From Chlorobiota bacterium (GTDB lineage Bacteria; Bacteroidota; Ignavibacteria; OLB7), in NCBI GenBank assembly GCA_028287785.1, contig JAQBOZ010000005.1, positions 1 through 64,000 of the forward strand: DNA of 64,000 nt. Reading direction: 5' to 3'. Below are positions 8,956-17,514 of the stretch, piece by piece. The stretch's first letter is position 1, and every line of letters begins with the position of its first letter. Below the pieces are notes generated by a model. The model did not search any database and was not told where the DNA came from. It worked only from the letters and a program-made list of their open reading frames with translations. Both the position numbers and the translations under genes were made by a program.

Positions 8956-9555
8956 TTAGTTGAGCGTGATCGACGTTCCCTGAACGCTGAACACAACGAT
9001 GCCCGGACGGTTGATATCCTCGAAATCGACCTTGTCCACCTGTGCAAAACGCTCGTTGCGATGCGGGTTGAACGACCGTACGTTGCGGCTGCTGAAGTGG
9101 AACGGCTGGATCGAGCGATACTGCCCCGGAAGGCTGGAAACCGTTGCGTTGGCGTAGAAGAAGAAATCCTCAGTCGCCGGGAACGCGGAGGCTACGGTCT
9201 GCGAGCTGATCGACGACACGGGCGACGGACGGGTCGGGTCGAGCGTCGTGACCACATTGCCGAAGGGACCGGCATTGCTCTGGATGTTGATCGCCGCCGG
9301 CGTCAGCGTGGCATTGCAGGGGGCCGTGCCGCTCGCGATCACCGTAAACGTCCCCGATCCTGCCGTGGTCGCGGGAAATGTGTTGCCGAAGGCATCGATA
9401 TAGACTTTCGTGCCGCCGGGTCCCAGTATGCAGGTGAGCACCGTGCCGTTCGGCAGAACGATCCCAGGACAGCCCTCCTGAGCGGATGCGATATTGCCGG
9501 ACAGAGCAAGGCCCGCAACGGCAGCCAATGCAAGCGCGAATGATTTGATCTTCAT
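8956..9555 (-). CDS. Exported protein, paralog 3 of 3
   Basis: 199 aa from ATG at 9555, with GGAGA upstream. Signal peptide MKIKSFALALAAVAGLALSG. The mature start GCPGIVLPNGTVLTC keeps the Cys pair. A stretch of about 85 residues at the C-terminus is almost identical to paralog 2, whereas the middle (GSGTFTVIASGTAPC) has diverged. The family is unrecognised. Extracytoplasmic location is predicted from the signal peptide alone. Confidence 0.86.
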   Translation of the reverse strand: MKIKSFALALAAVAGLALSGNIASAQEGCPGIVLPNGTVLTCILGPGGTKVYIDAFGNTFPATTAGSGTFTVIASGTAPCNATLTPAAINIQSNAGPFGNVVTTLDPTRPSPVSSISSQTVASAFPATEDFFFYANATVSSLPGQYRSIQPFHFSSRNVRSFNPHRNERFAQVDKVDFEDINRPGIVVFSVQGTSITLN

Positions 9556-9630
9556 GATCCGTTGTCTCCGTGAATTAAGTAAGTCATGCACGGATGGCAC
9601 TCGCCATTCCATGGGGAGCATGATGAAAAA

Positions 9631-9685
9631 CAAACTTATCCTTCGCCGCAATCGCTGACTTCTTCCGCCTTGCTAAACAGCGACG
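9631..9685 (-). promoter_or_regulatory. Promoter block of paralog 3
   Basis: The minus strand carries TAAGTTTG (complement of 9631-9638) about 76 bp before the ATG, preceded by the shared element TCGCTGTTTAGCAAGGCGGA. It matches the blocks of paralogs 1 and 2. Confidence 0.65.
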
Positions 9686-9871
9686 GGAATCCGGAGATGT
9701 TCACATATGGCGGGTTATTACATTAACGAAGTGTATCAGGGGAACCGCGGGGCGTGTGGCGCGCACGGCAGGCCCATCCCTCGATGGCTGCATGCCGCGA
9801 TCATCGTCTCCGCAAAAAAAATCGTATGGATGGCTTGAATGTACGATGCGATTGGCAGGCCCTCGTCGCGC

Positions 9872-11545
9872 TCAGAACGCCCCGAACCACTTCCTCTTCC
9901 CCATTTTTTTCAGCACGACGTGCGCGGTGTTGTAGCCGCTGGCCGCGAAAATCCCTCCGCCGGGATGCGTCCCCGCGCCGGTCAGATAGAGATGCTCGAT
10001 CGGCGTGCTGTAGGCGCTCAACTCCGGCGTGGGACGGAAGATGAACATCTGATCGAACGACATCTCCAGGTGCATCACGTTCCCGCGGAGCATCCCATGC
10101 TTCCGCTCGATATCCAGCGGCGACTGGATATAATAATCGGTGATGGCGTTGCGAAGGTTCGGCGCGTAACGGCTTGCCACGTCGATCAGCTTCTCCGCCT
10201 CCCGCTCCCGGATATCATCCCAGCGCTCGCCGTTCGCCAGCTCGTATGGATGATACTGACTCCAGATATAGACGGTGTGCTTCCCCGCCGGCGCAAGGCC
10301 TGGATCGATCGCCGAAAACGTCATCAGCAGGCACGCGGGATCGCGCGAGGGGATTCCGCGGAGATAATCGGCGTAGGCGTGATCCAGATATTGCGCGCTG
10401 GGGCAGAGAAGCTGCAGCCCGGTGTGCGATGGATGCGGGTTGTCGGGGTCGAGCGCCGCGGGATCGTGCGGCATCGCGGTGTAGTTCGGAAGCTCATCTG
10501 AGGCGCAGCGAATGATCATCCCGAAGCCATTTCCGATTCTCAGATCCCTCACCCGTTTCGCCAGCCCCCCCGGAAGATTCTCAGATCCCACCAGCGAAAG
10601 CATCGTGGTGACGACGTGGGCGTTGGAGACAACCGCGCCGCTGGCCGTGTACAGCTCGCCGTTCTCCAGCTCCACGCCGGTGGCACGATTATTTTTTACA
10701 GTGATCCGCCTGATCGCGGCGCCGGTGAATATCGTTCCACCGTCGGACTCGAATCGTCGCGCCATCGCCTGCGTCAGCATGCCGCTTCCGCCGCGCGGCC
10801 GCTTGGCGCCCGACTTGTGGATCATGGAGTGCCAGCCGACGAAATCCGCGGTGGCCGGCTCCGATGGCGGCGGGCCGGATTGCGCGGCAAGCCAGAGGAG
10901 CGATGCGCGCACCGGCTCCGATTCGAACGTTTCGTTGACGATCTGGCCGTAGCTGGAGAATATCTTTCTGAGCGTGGAGGCAACATCCTTCTTCTTCCCG
11001 AATTTCCCGCTCATCATCGTCCGCAGAAGATTTCCCGGCGTGGGCGGCTTGAGGAACGATTCAAACACCCCCTCGTTGATCGCCCCCCAGAAATCGATGA
11101 ACTCGCGATAACTCTCCGCGTCCCGCTCGCTGATCTTCGCGATCGATTCGATCGTCCTCTCCACATCGCGATAATACGCCAGCCAGCGTCCGTCCGATGT
11201 GGGATGCCACGCGAACGGGTCCATCTCGATATACTCCAGCCCGAAACGCTCCAGCTCCAGCTCGCGGATCACCGGCGTCAGATGAATCATGATATGCGCC
11301 GATCCGCCGACGTCCATCTGATATCCGCCGAACATTTCCTCGGTCGCCACGGCCCCGCCAACCATGTCCCGACGCTCGAACACGGCAACCTTCAGCCCCG
11401 CCTTCGCCAGATAGCAGGCGGTGGTAAGCCCGTTGTGCCCGGCCCCCACAACGATGCAGTCGAATTGATGTTCAGGCACCGCGAATTGATTTAATGGGAA
11501 TGAGGAACCGCCACGGAAATCCCGGCCGGACGAACAACGCGCCAT
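9872..11545 (-). CDS. FAD-dependent oxidoreductase, phytoene-desaturase/PYROXD2-like
   Basis: 557 aa. The N-terminal dinucleotide-binding motif is FDCIVVGAGHNGLTTACYLA followed by VFERRDMVGGA. The C-terminal flavin-contact motif is LYLTGAGTHPGGGIFAASGY, as in the carotenoid desaturase/isomerase superfamily and its PYROXD2 branch. SGAKRPRGGSGMLTQAMARR matches the conserved internal loop. No other carotenoid genes are nearby, so a carotenoid substrate cannot be claimed. About 27 residues precede the FAD fold; the ATG at 11545 follows a G-rich stretch, and an internal GTG start is possible. Convergence with neighbours suggests a single-gene unit. Confidence 0.86.
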   Translation of the reverse strand: MARCSSGRDFRGGSSFPLNQFAVPEHQFDCIVVGAGHNGLTTACYLAKAGLKVAVFERRDMVGGAVATEEMFGGYQMDVGGSAHIMIHLTPVIRELELERFGLEYIEMDPFAWHPTSDGRWLAYYRDVERTIESIAKISERDAESYREFIDFWGAINEGVFESFLKPPTPGNLLRTMMSGKFGKKKDVASTLRKIFSSYGQIVNETFESEPVRASLLWLAAQSGPPPSEPATADFVGWHSMIHKSGAKRPRGGSGMLTQAMARRFESDGGTIFTGAAIRRITVKNNRATGVELENGELYTASGAVVSNAHVVTTMLSLVGSENLPGGLAKRVRDLRIGNGFGMIIRCASDELPNYTAMPHDPAALDPDNPHPSHTGLQLLCPSAQYLDHAYADYLRGIPSRDPACLLMTFSAIDPGLAPAGKHTVYIWSQYHPYELANGERWDDIREREAEKLIDVASRYAPNLRNAITDYYIQSPLDIERKHGMLRGNVMHLEMSFDQMFIFRPTPELSAYSTPIEHLYLTGAGTHPGGGIFAASGYNTAHVVLKKMGKRKWFGAF

Positions 11546-11600
11546 CCCCCCGGTTCAGTTCCCGCAATCGGAACAATGGAGGAGAGAGCTGATGTTTTTT

Positions 11601-12602
11601 TCAGGAGCCCACCTTCGCCGAACCATTCGTCTCATGAACCTCCGGGGCCGGAAGCTCCGCCGGCTGATGGATATGAAATTTCCTCATATCCACGCGGACG
11701 ATCCCATCATCCGATGGCTCGAACGGGTCCACGAACTTCGCCCCCCACGTCATCTCGTCGAATCGGTAGGACATGCGCGAGTGAACGGTCTGCGAAAAGA
11801 TGTCGTCGATGGCGCTGATCTGCACCAGAAATTCCGTCTCGGCCGCCGCCACCTGCTGCGGCGTCAGCCCATACAGCGGGCTCTGCTCGGTGATCGGATG
11901 GACGACGGTGAGATGAAGTGGAAAGAAGAGGACGTTCCGCCGCTCGAGCGGAAGCTGAATATATTCGCGCGTCCGGTGCCCGTGCTTTTCGACGAGACGG
12001 GTCATCACCACATTGACATCCACCTGGAACAACTGGCTGCGACGCTGATTGGCGATCCTGAACTGGAACGATGTGATGCCGTGATACGGCGCAACCAGCG
12101 CCTTGTGGCTGTACATTATTCTCGCCGTCGGTCGCGAAAATCGCGCAAAGAGAAGCCCGGTGGCAAGCGCGAACGCGGAAAGCCCGATGAACGCGTCGAG
12201 CATCGAAAGAATATCGGCGGCCAGCGTTCCGGGGCTCAGATTTCCATAGCCGACCGTGGTAAACGTATCGACGCTGAAGAAAAACGCTTCGCGGAATCGC
12301 TCGACAAATGTGATCCCCTTTGCCCCGATCAGCGCCTGCGGCCCGCAGAGAAGAAACCCGGCGGTGAAGAGCAGATTGATGAAGCAGTACGTGGCGAAGA
12401 ATGTGAGGATAAAGCGCCCCCACGACATCTCCAGCAACGTATGATAGAGATTGAGCCGCTGCACGAACGAAAGCCCGCTCCGGGCAACGTTGAAGCTGCC
12501 GTCGCGATTCAGGAGACGAAGCCGCGCCTGCTCGGAAACGCGCGATCCGAACCCGAGATCCCGAAGATCCTCCTGCAACGGATCGGGAGTCTGTTTGCTC
12601 AT
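11601..12602 (-). CDS. Inward-rectifier K+ channel (KirBac type)
   Basis: 333 aa. The order is that of prokaryotic Kir channels: a cytoplasmic N-terminus with amphipathic slide helix, M1 (about 63-85), a pore helix, selectivity filter TVGYG (116-120), M2 (about 133-153), then a roughly 175-residue cytoplasmic immunoglobulin-like domain beginning RIMYSHKALVAPYHG and including ERRNVLFFPLHLTVVHPI. Length and motifs are complete, so a functional K+ channel is likely. The stop codon is only about 55 bp from the divergent-side start of the oxidoreductase, consistent with co-transcription. Confidence 0.92.
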   Translation of the reverse strand: MSKQTPDPLQEDLRDLGFGSRVSEQARLRLLNRDGSFNVARSGLSFVQRLNLYHTLLEMSWGRFILTFFATYCFINLLFTAGFLLCGPQALIGAKGITFVERFREAFFFSVDTFTTVGYGNLSPGTLAADILSMLDAFIGLSAFALATGLLFARFSRPTARIMYSHKALVAPYHGITSFQFRIANQRRSQLFQVDVNVVMTRLVEKHGHRTREYIQLPLERRNVLFFPLHLTVVHPITEQSPLYGLTPQQVAAAETEFLVQISAIDDIFSQTVHSRMSYRFDEMTWGAKFVDPFEPSDDGIVRVDMRKFHIHQPAELPAPEVHETNGSAKVGS

Positions 12603-12904
12603 AGGCCAGTGTCGAGAGAAAAAACGATCATAAAACCATCCGGTCCGCTGAAGTTAGGATATTGCGATGAGCCGGGGAAATCCCCCCTTACTCCCCCGTG
12701 ACGGGGAAATAATGTGCGTGGAGACGGGCGAACTCACGTGGTAAACTTTTTCAAAATCTTTTGTGGCGCTTGCTCGATAAAAAAATCATCAGCGCGCATC
12801 GTGTGAGGATTTTTTTCTTCCGACGGATGACCGGGCGGATTTTTTTCGAAAAGATCCCCGCGCGTGGTTCCACGGGGGTTCGAAACACAAACGCGCGACC
12901 GGGA

Positions 12905-13135
12905 ATCATTTCCGAACCGCCGGCTGGCGAAATGGAGAATATTCCAGCACCACCGGCACGATTTCCTCCAGCGGCCGGAAGCACATCATCTCCCCCATCC
13001 GCGATTCGGCATGCCGTTGATCAGGCGCAGATACTCGCGAACATCGGGCGGGAACGTAACGCCGTGAAACTCCCCGGCGGCATCGATTTCTTCATTGGAA
13101 AAACGGATGCAAGCCCGATGTTCCCTGACAGTCAT
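12905..13135 (-). pseudogene. Decayed SMI1/KNR4-family gene
   Basis: From ATG at 13135 the reading RFSNEEIDAAGEFHGVTFPP then DVREYLRLINGMPN is typical of the N-terminus of SMI1/KNR4 immunity-type proteins. A stop follows after GWGR. Shifting frame at about 12990-13000 restores GEMMCFRPLEEIVPVVLEYS, the family's next conserved block, which itself soon stops. I infer an inactivated gene with at least one frameshift and loss of the C-terminal half. The rest of the 12603-13345 gap shows no feature I recognise. Confidence 0.55.
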
Positions 13136-13345
13136 CGGGCGCGAATCCGGGCGATCGGCGATTCCATGATGGCATCCATGACAGGCTGTTGAATTGATTC
13201 CGGCGTTCGAACCGTTCACCACGGAAATCCGCGCGCCGAACGGGCCGGCGGGCGATAATAGCATATCCCGCCCTCTCCACAACTTTCGTTTCCTCCCACA
13301 TCCGTACCTTTACATTATTCGTTCACAAATCCCAGTACGAAACAT

Positions 13346-15001
13346 ATGAAGATTTTTTCCTCGTTACTCCTCACCCTGATTCTTGGAGCGGCCACACTCT
13401 CCGCGCAGCAACTTCATCGCCAGCCGCTGGTCGGCGCCGTCACCGATACCAAGGCCACCATCGCCGCATGGTGGACGCTCTACGGCGATCTGAAACTCCA
13501 GTATGGAACCGATGAGACGTTCAACAGCGGCGTGCAGAACACGACACAATCGACGAACCAGCAGAACGATCTGGTCGCGAAATTTTTTCTGTCGGCCCTG
13601 ACCCCCGACACCCGCTACTACTACCGGGTGATGGACAAGTCAGGCGTAGTTCTCTCCAAGACCGCATCGTTCAAGACATTTCCTGCCGAGGGAAAGGATG
13701 CGCCGCTGACGGTGCTCTTCGGCTCGTGCCAGCAGGGGACCACGAGCGATGTCGGCAAGACGTTCGAGGCGGCGGCGCAGATGGGAGGGGATCTTTTCAT
13801 TCAGCTTGGCGACTGGGGATATCCCGACGCGCTTATCCCCGGATATCCCGGAACGCCGGGAACAATCCGTCAGTCGTACGAGCTGCGGCTGGACACCACC
13901 TATCCGTTTGCCCGCGACATTCTCTCGCAGATGCCGCTGGCATATGTCTGGGACGATCACGATTTCGGCGGCAACAACAGCAGCGGCGCGCTTCCCGAAA
14001 CGCTGCGGAAGGAGTTGATCCTCAACTACGATCAGCACATCCCGCATTACGATCTTCCGAGCAGCGAGGGGCTCTGGCACTCCTTCAAGATGGGGAATGT
14101 GGAATTCTTCATGATCGATGATCGCTCGCAGCGCAACCCCGTGGACTCCGCGTTTCCCGGAGGAAAGTTCAAGCCGCCCGTGGGCCACTCGATGCTTGCC
14201 GGCTATCCGGTTTCGGGAGTCGATCAGCGGACGTGGCTGCTGAACGCGATCCGAACCTCCACCGCGCGCTGGAAAGTGCTCGTCAGCCAGGTATTCTTCA
14301 ACCCGGCGACGAGCGTCGGGATCACGCTGGCGCTGATCGGCGGCCGCACCGATGTGGCGAAGGAATTCGCCGATAAATGGGTCGGCTATCCGGCCGATGT
14401 CGATTCGATGAAGGCGCTGTTCCAGGCGGGCTACAAAAAGAATTTCCTGATCATCTCGGGGGATGCCCACACGAATCTGTACGACAACGGCGATCACTCG
14501 ATCGTCCCGGAATTCATGGCGGGCGCGCTCGACAAGCCGAACTCCAACCTGAACGATGTCCTCAAAAGCTACGGCCTGAACATCTGGACGGCGAGCCAGA
14601 CCGGCTCATCATCGGCGGTGGGACGCATCAGGGTGGAGACCACGCCGCGCCACAGGATGATCATCGAATCGTTCGACACGAACGGCGTGAAGCTGCTGGG
14701 CTACGAGATGGTGGATGCCTCATCCTCGGCGCCGGCAATGGCGGAGGGAACGTGGCGGATCATCGGGAGCGGCGGCACGGAGCGGGGGCTCCGTCTGGAT
14801 ATGATCAACGCGCCGGAGGGGGATGGAACGATCGCGGTGTTCGATATTCTCGGCCGGAAGATCATCGGCGCGCCGATCACGCTGAACCGGGAATCACGGA
14901 TGACGGTGGCGCTCCCTCCCACGCTGGCGAACGGCGCCTATATCGCGCAGCTTGCCGTTGCCGGCACCACGGCAACAATTCGGTTCGATCTGGCACGCTG
15001 A
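13346..15001 (+). CDS. PhoD-like metallophosphatase with T9SS sorting domain
   Basis: 551 aa. Signal peptide in residues 1-20 (cleaved after LSA). An Ig/fibronectin-like N-domain (about 25-115) ends with YYYRVMDKSG. The metallophosphatase core shows LFGSCQQG, LFIQLGDWGYPD, YVWDDHDFGGN and IISGDAHTNLYD, the metal-binding blocks of the alkaline phosphatase D family. The last 80 residues (AVFDILGRKI, LANGAYIAQL) are a type IX secretion C-terminal domain, predicting export and surface attachment or release. The substrate is unknown; PhoD enzymes are phosphodiesterases or monoesterases. The stop codon lies inside the first unit of a 92-bp tandem repeat. Confidence 0.9.
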   Translation: MKIFSSLLLTLILGAATLSAQQLHRQPLVGAVTDTKATIAAWWTLYGDLKLQYGTDETFNSGVQNTTQSTNQQNDLVAKFFLSALTPDTRYYYRVMDKSGVVLSKTASFKTFPAEGKDAPLTVLFGSCQQGTTSDVGKTFEAAAQMGGDLFIQLGDWGYPDALIPGYPGTPGTIRQSYELRLDTTYPFARDILSQMPLAYVWDDHDFGGNNSSGALPETLRKELILNYDQHIPHYDLPSSEGLWHSFKMGNVEFFMIDDRSQRNPVDSAFPGGKFKPPVGHSMLAGYPVSGVDQRTWLLNAIRTSTARWKVLVSQVFFNPATSVGITLALIGGRTDVAKEFADKWVGYPADVDSMKALFQAGYKKNFLIISGDAHTNLYDNGDHSIVPEFMAGALDKPNSNLNDVLKSYGLNIWTASQTGSSSAVGRIRVETTPRHRMIIESFDTNGVKLLGYEMVDASSSAPAMAEGTWRIIGSGGTERGLRLDMINAPEGDGTIAVFDILGRKIIGAPITLNRESRMTVALPPTLANGAYIAQLAVAGTTATIRFDLAR

Positions 15002-15274
15002 GATTTCCCCGCAATATCCTGTGCGCGGGCATTGCGTCCCGCGCACCTCCCATAAGCACCAACAGGGCGCAATATTGATCCACAGGGCGCTGAGATTTCC
15101 CGCAATATCCTGTGCGCGGGACATCGCGTCCCGCGCACCTCCCATAAGCCCCGGCGGAGCGCAATATTGATCCACAGGGCACTGAGATTTCCCGCAATAT
15201 CCTGTGCGCGGGCATTGCGTCCCGCGCACCTCCCATAAGCCCCGGCGGGGCGCAATATTGATCCACAGGGCATC
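14999..15274. repeat. Three 92-bp tandem repeats with hairpin
   Basis: Units start at 14999, 15091 and 15183, each beginning TGAGATTTCCC and containing GTGCGCGGG/CCCGCGCAC, able to form a 9-bp stem. The first TGA is the stop codon of the phosphatase gene. The repeats fill the whole gap to the next gene. A 17-bp segment (15237-15253) recurs inverted at 19519-19535. Confidence 0.85.
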
Positions 15275-15295
15275 GCCCTGTGCACATTGAACATC

Positions 15296-16819
15296 ATGAA
15301 ACCTACATTTTTCGCGCTGCTGGCGCTTGCGGCATCCACATCGCTTACGGCGCAGGAACATCGCCCGGATGATATCACGCGCCGGCTTCCCCCTCTTCCC
15401 GCGCCGTTCGCGCGGGCGGAAATCGCCGATGATCAGTTCTTTTCTCCGAGCAGCGCTGTCGCGGCCGATCCCACGCTTCCCGCGCGACTCCAGCAGGCAC
15501 TGGAGAAAACGCTTGCCGCCGTCGATGTCCGCGCGCGTCATGGGGTGCTGGCAAGCGTGATAGCGCCGGGGCTGGGGCAATGGACGGGAGCCGCGGGATA
15601 TTCCGACAGCGTGGGCCCGGCGATGCCGGATATGAGATTTCAGATCGGCAGCATCTCCAAGACATTTATCGCTGCCACGATTTTTCAGCTTGTGGAGGAG
15701 GGAACATTATCTCTCTCCGATTCGCTCCACGCATGGCTTCCCGGTTATGATAATATCGACAGCACGATCACCATCCGCCAGCTTCTCGGGCACACCAGCG
15801 GCGTCTTCGATTTTCTGAACGATGACCGGACGGGCGATCTTATTTCCGACGCATATCTTTTCCATCCCGATAAATTCTGGACGCCCGGGGAAATACTTTC
15901 CCAGCATGTCGGCACGCCGAATTTCAAACCGGGAAAAGGCGCGCGATATTCCAACACGGGATATATTCTGCTCGGCTCGATCATCGAAAAAGTGACAGGC
16001 CAGCCCGTGGCGCAGGAAATCCGGAATAGATTTCTGACACCGTTGAATCTGGGGGGCACATATCCGGGCTGGGAAAACAAACCAACCGGAAAACTCGTGG
16101 ATGGATGGAGCACCGGGTTCGACGCGGACACCATGAAGCAGGTGGATGTATCGTCGATCCCGACCACCGCGGCGCTCAGCATGGCGTGGACGGCGGGGGG
16201 AATGGTATCGACGGCGGGGGATGTGGCGCGCTGGGCCGATGCCCTGTATCGCAACGGCGGCGTGCTGAAGGATAGCTCACTGAAGGCGATGCTGACGTTC
16301 AGAAGCACATCGGATGGGGATGTGGGGCTCGGCGCGTTCCGCTATCATTATTATTCGAGGATCGCGTACGGGCACACCGGCGGCATTCTGGGATATTCCT
16401 CATGGGTCCTCTCGATTCCGAAGGACAGCGTTTCCGTCGCGGTGCTTATCAACTCCTTCCATCCCTATATCGACGCCGGCTCCCAGGAGTTCATGACCGC
16501 GCTGCTTGCGGAAGTCTACAGGGCGGTGAGCGGCGCCGATGCCGGAACCGATCCGCAATCCGCAATGCAACTGCACAACAGCCCCAATCCATTTCATGAT
16601 GGAACAATCCTCTCATTTTCGATTCCATCGCGCGGGCACGTGGCGCTGGAAATATTCGACGCGCTCGGCCGGAGCGTGGCGATGCCGGTGAATGAGGATC
16701 TTGAAGCGGGCGCGCACAGCGCCACGGCGGACCTGAACGGGCTTCCGGCGGGGACATATTTCTCCGTGCTCCGCATTGGAGGAAAGCGCGAAGTGCGCGC
16801 AATGCAGTTGGAACGGTAG
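15296..16819 (+). CDS. Secreted serine hydrolase (beta-lactamase/PBP fold) with T9SS domain
   Basis: 507 aa from ATG 15296; ATG 15287 would add three residues. Signal peptide MKPTFFALLALAASTSLTAQ. The catalytic motifs of class C/EstB-type serine hydrolases are present: SxxK in IGSISKTF, YxN in YSNTGYILLGS, and HTG in GHTGGILGYSSWV. These enzymes act as D-amino peptidases, esterases or PBP-like hydrolases; the substrate is not predictable. Residues from about 425 on (NSPNPFHDGTILSFSI, AGTYFSVLRIGG) form a type IX sorting domain. It may share export and regulation with the phosphatase upstream. Confidence 0.9.
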   Translation: MKPTFFALLALAASTSLTAQEHRPDDITRRLPPLPAPFARAEIADDQFFSPSSAVAADPTLPARLQQALEKTLAAVDVRARHGVLASVIAPGLGQWTGAAGYSDSVGPAMPDMRFQIGSISKTFIAATIFQLVEEGTLSLSDSLHAWLPGYDNIDSTITIRQLLGHTSGVFDFLNDDRTGDLISDAYLFHPDKFWTPGEILSQHVGTPNFKPGKGARYSNTGYILLGSIIEKVTGQPVAQEIRNRFLTPLNLGGTYPGWENKPTGKLVDGWSTGFDADTMKQVDVSSIPTTAALSMAWTAGGMVSTAGDVARWADALYRNGGVLKDSSLKAMLTFRSTSDGDVGLGAFRYHYYSRIAYGHTGGILGYSSWVLSIPKDSVSVAVLINSFHPYIDAGSQEFMTALLAEVYRAVSGADAGTDPQSAMQLHNSPNPFHDGTILSFSIPSRGHVALEIFDALGRSVAMPVNEDLEAGAHSATADLNGLPAGTYFSVLRIGGKREVRAMQLER

Positions 16820-16895
16820 AATCCGTCGTACATTCTGATCGCGGAAAGCAATTCCACAACTGGAAAAGAACCGGAACCATAATTCAGGACGCGCC

Positions 16896-17306
16896 ATGCT
16901 TCAGAAACCGATTGGATACTGGGTGAAACTTGCCGACAACGCGCTGACGCTGCGGATGAACGAGATGTTCAGCGCCCACGGCATCACCCGGATCGACTGG
17001 CAGATATTGAACATCATCGGCGGAGAATCGATCGCGTCGGAGTCCTATCTGCTCGGCACGATGCGTATCCACACCGACGATGAAACGCTGCACGGCGCAA
17101 TCGGGAAGCTGACCGGAATGGGATGGGCCAGCCGGGCCGGCAACGGATACTCGCTGACCGAGGAGGGGCGGAAACAGTTCGACGCGATCGGATCGACGAA
17201 CAGGAGCTTCAGGGAGATGGTGGCGGAGGGAATCAGCCCGGAGGATTATCAGACGGCGATCTCCGTGCTTCAGCGGATCATCGCAAACCTTGAGACTGCG
17301 GGATAG
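16896..17306 (+). CDS. MarR-like winged-helix protein
   Basis: 136 aa. The N-terminal half matches MarR-type folds: an amphipathic dimerisation helix (YWVKLADNALTLRMNEMFSAH), then ITRIDWQILNII, and a wing region LTGMGWASRAGNGYSLTEEG, ending in a C-terminal dimerisation helix. The recognition-helix region is short and unusual (YLLGTMRIHTDDETLHGAIGKL), so DNA binding is likely but not certain. No target operator is visible. Confidence 0.7.
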   Translation: MLQKPIGYWVKLADNALTLRMNEMFSAHGITRIDWQILNIIGGESIASESYLLGTMRIHTDDETLHGAIGKLTGMGWASRAGNGYSLTEEGRKQFDAIGSTNRSFREMVAEGISPEDYQTAISVLQRIIANLETAG

Positions 17307-17432
17307 TGGCTTATGGCGCGGGGGCTTGTCATGCTGAATAAAGTGAAGGGCATCTCACCGGTACGATATGCCCTTCATGGCGATAATGCGGAATCGTCCG
17401 CTTCGCTCACGATGACAATTCAAAAAAATATC

Positions 17433-17467
17433 TCCGCAAAAAAATGGCGGAGGGTAAACTCCGCCAT
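17433..17467 (-). terminator. Terminator of the methionine synthase gene
   Basis: On the minus strand a 9-bp stem (17444-17452 with 17459-17467, 6-nt loop) is followed by a run of seven Ts. It lies 48 bp past the stop codon. Confidence 0.8.
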
Positions 17468-17514
17468 CATCGGCATCGAAAAAATATCCGGAATATTCCC
17501 GGATGATCACCCGG

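Noticed and set aside
15000-15290. CRISPR array
   Set aside because: Three long tandem units without unique spacers; the units are contiguous and contain a gene's stop codon.
17344-17377. Terminator of the MarR-like gene
   Set aside because: A 10-bp inverted repeat (TGAAGGGCAT/ATGCCCTTCA) exists, but the loop is 14 nt and no T-run follows, so it is not called.
16896-17500. Missing cobalamin domain of the methionine synthase in another frame
   Set aside because: The region past the stop is a terminator and then the opposite-strand MarR-like gene; no B12-binding motif (DxHxxG) is seen in any frame.
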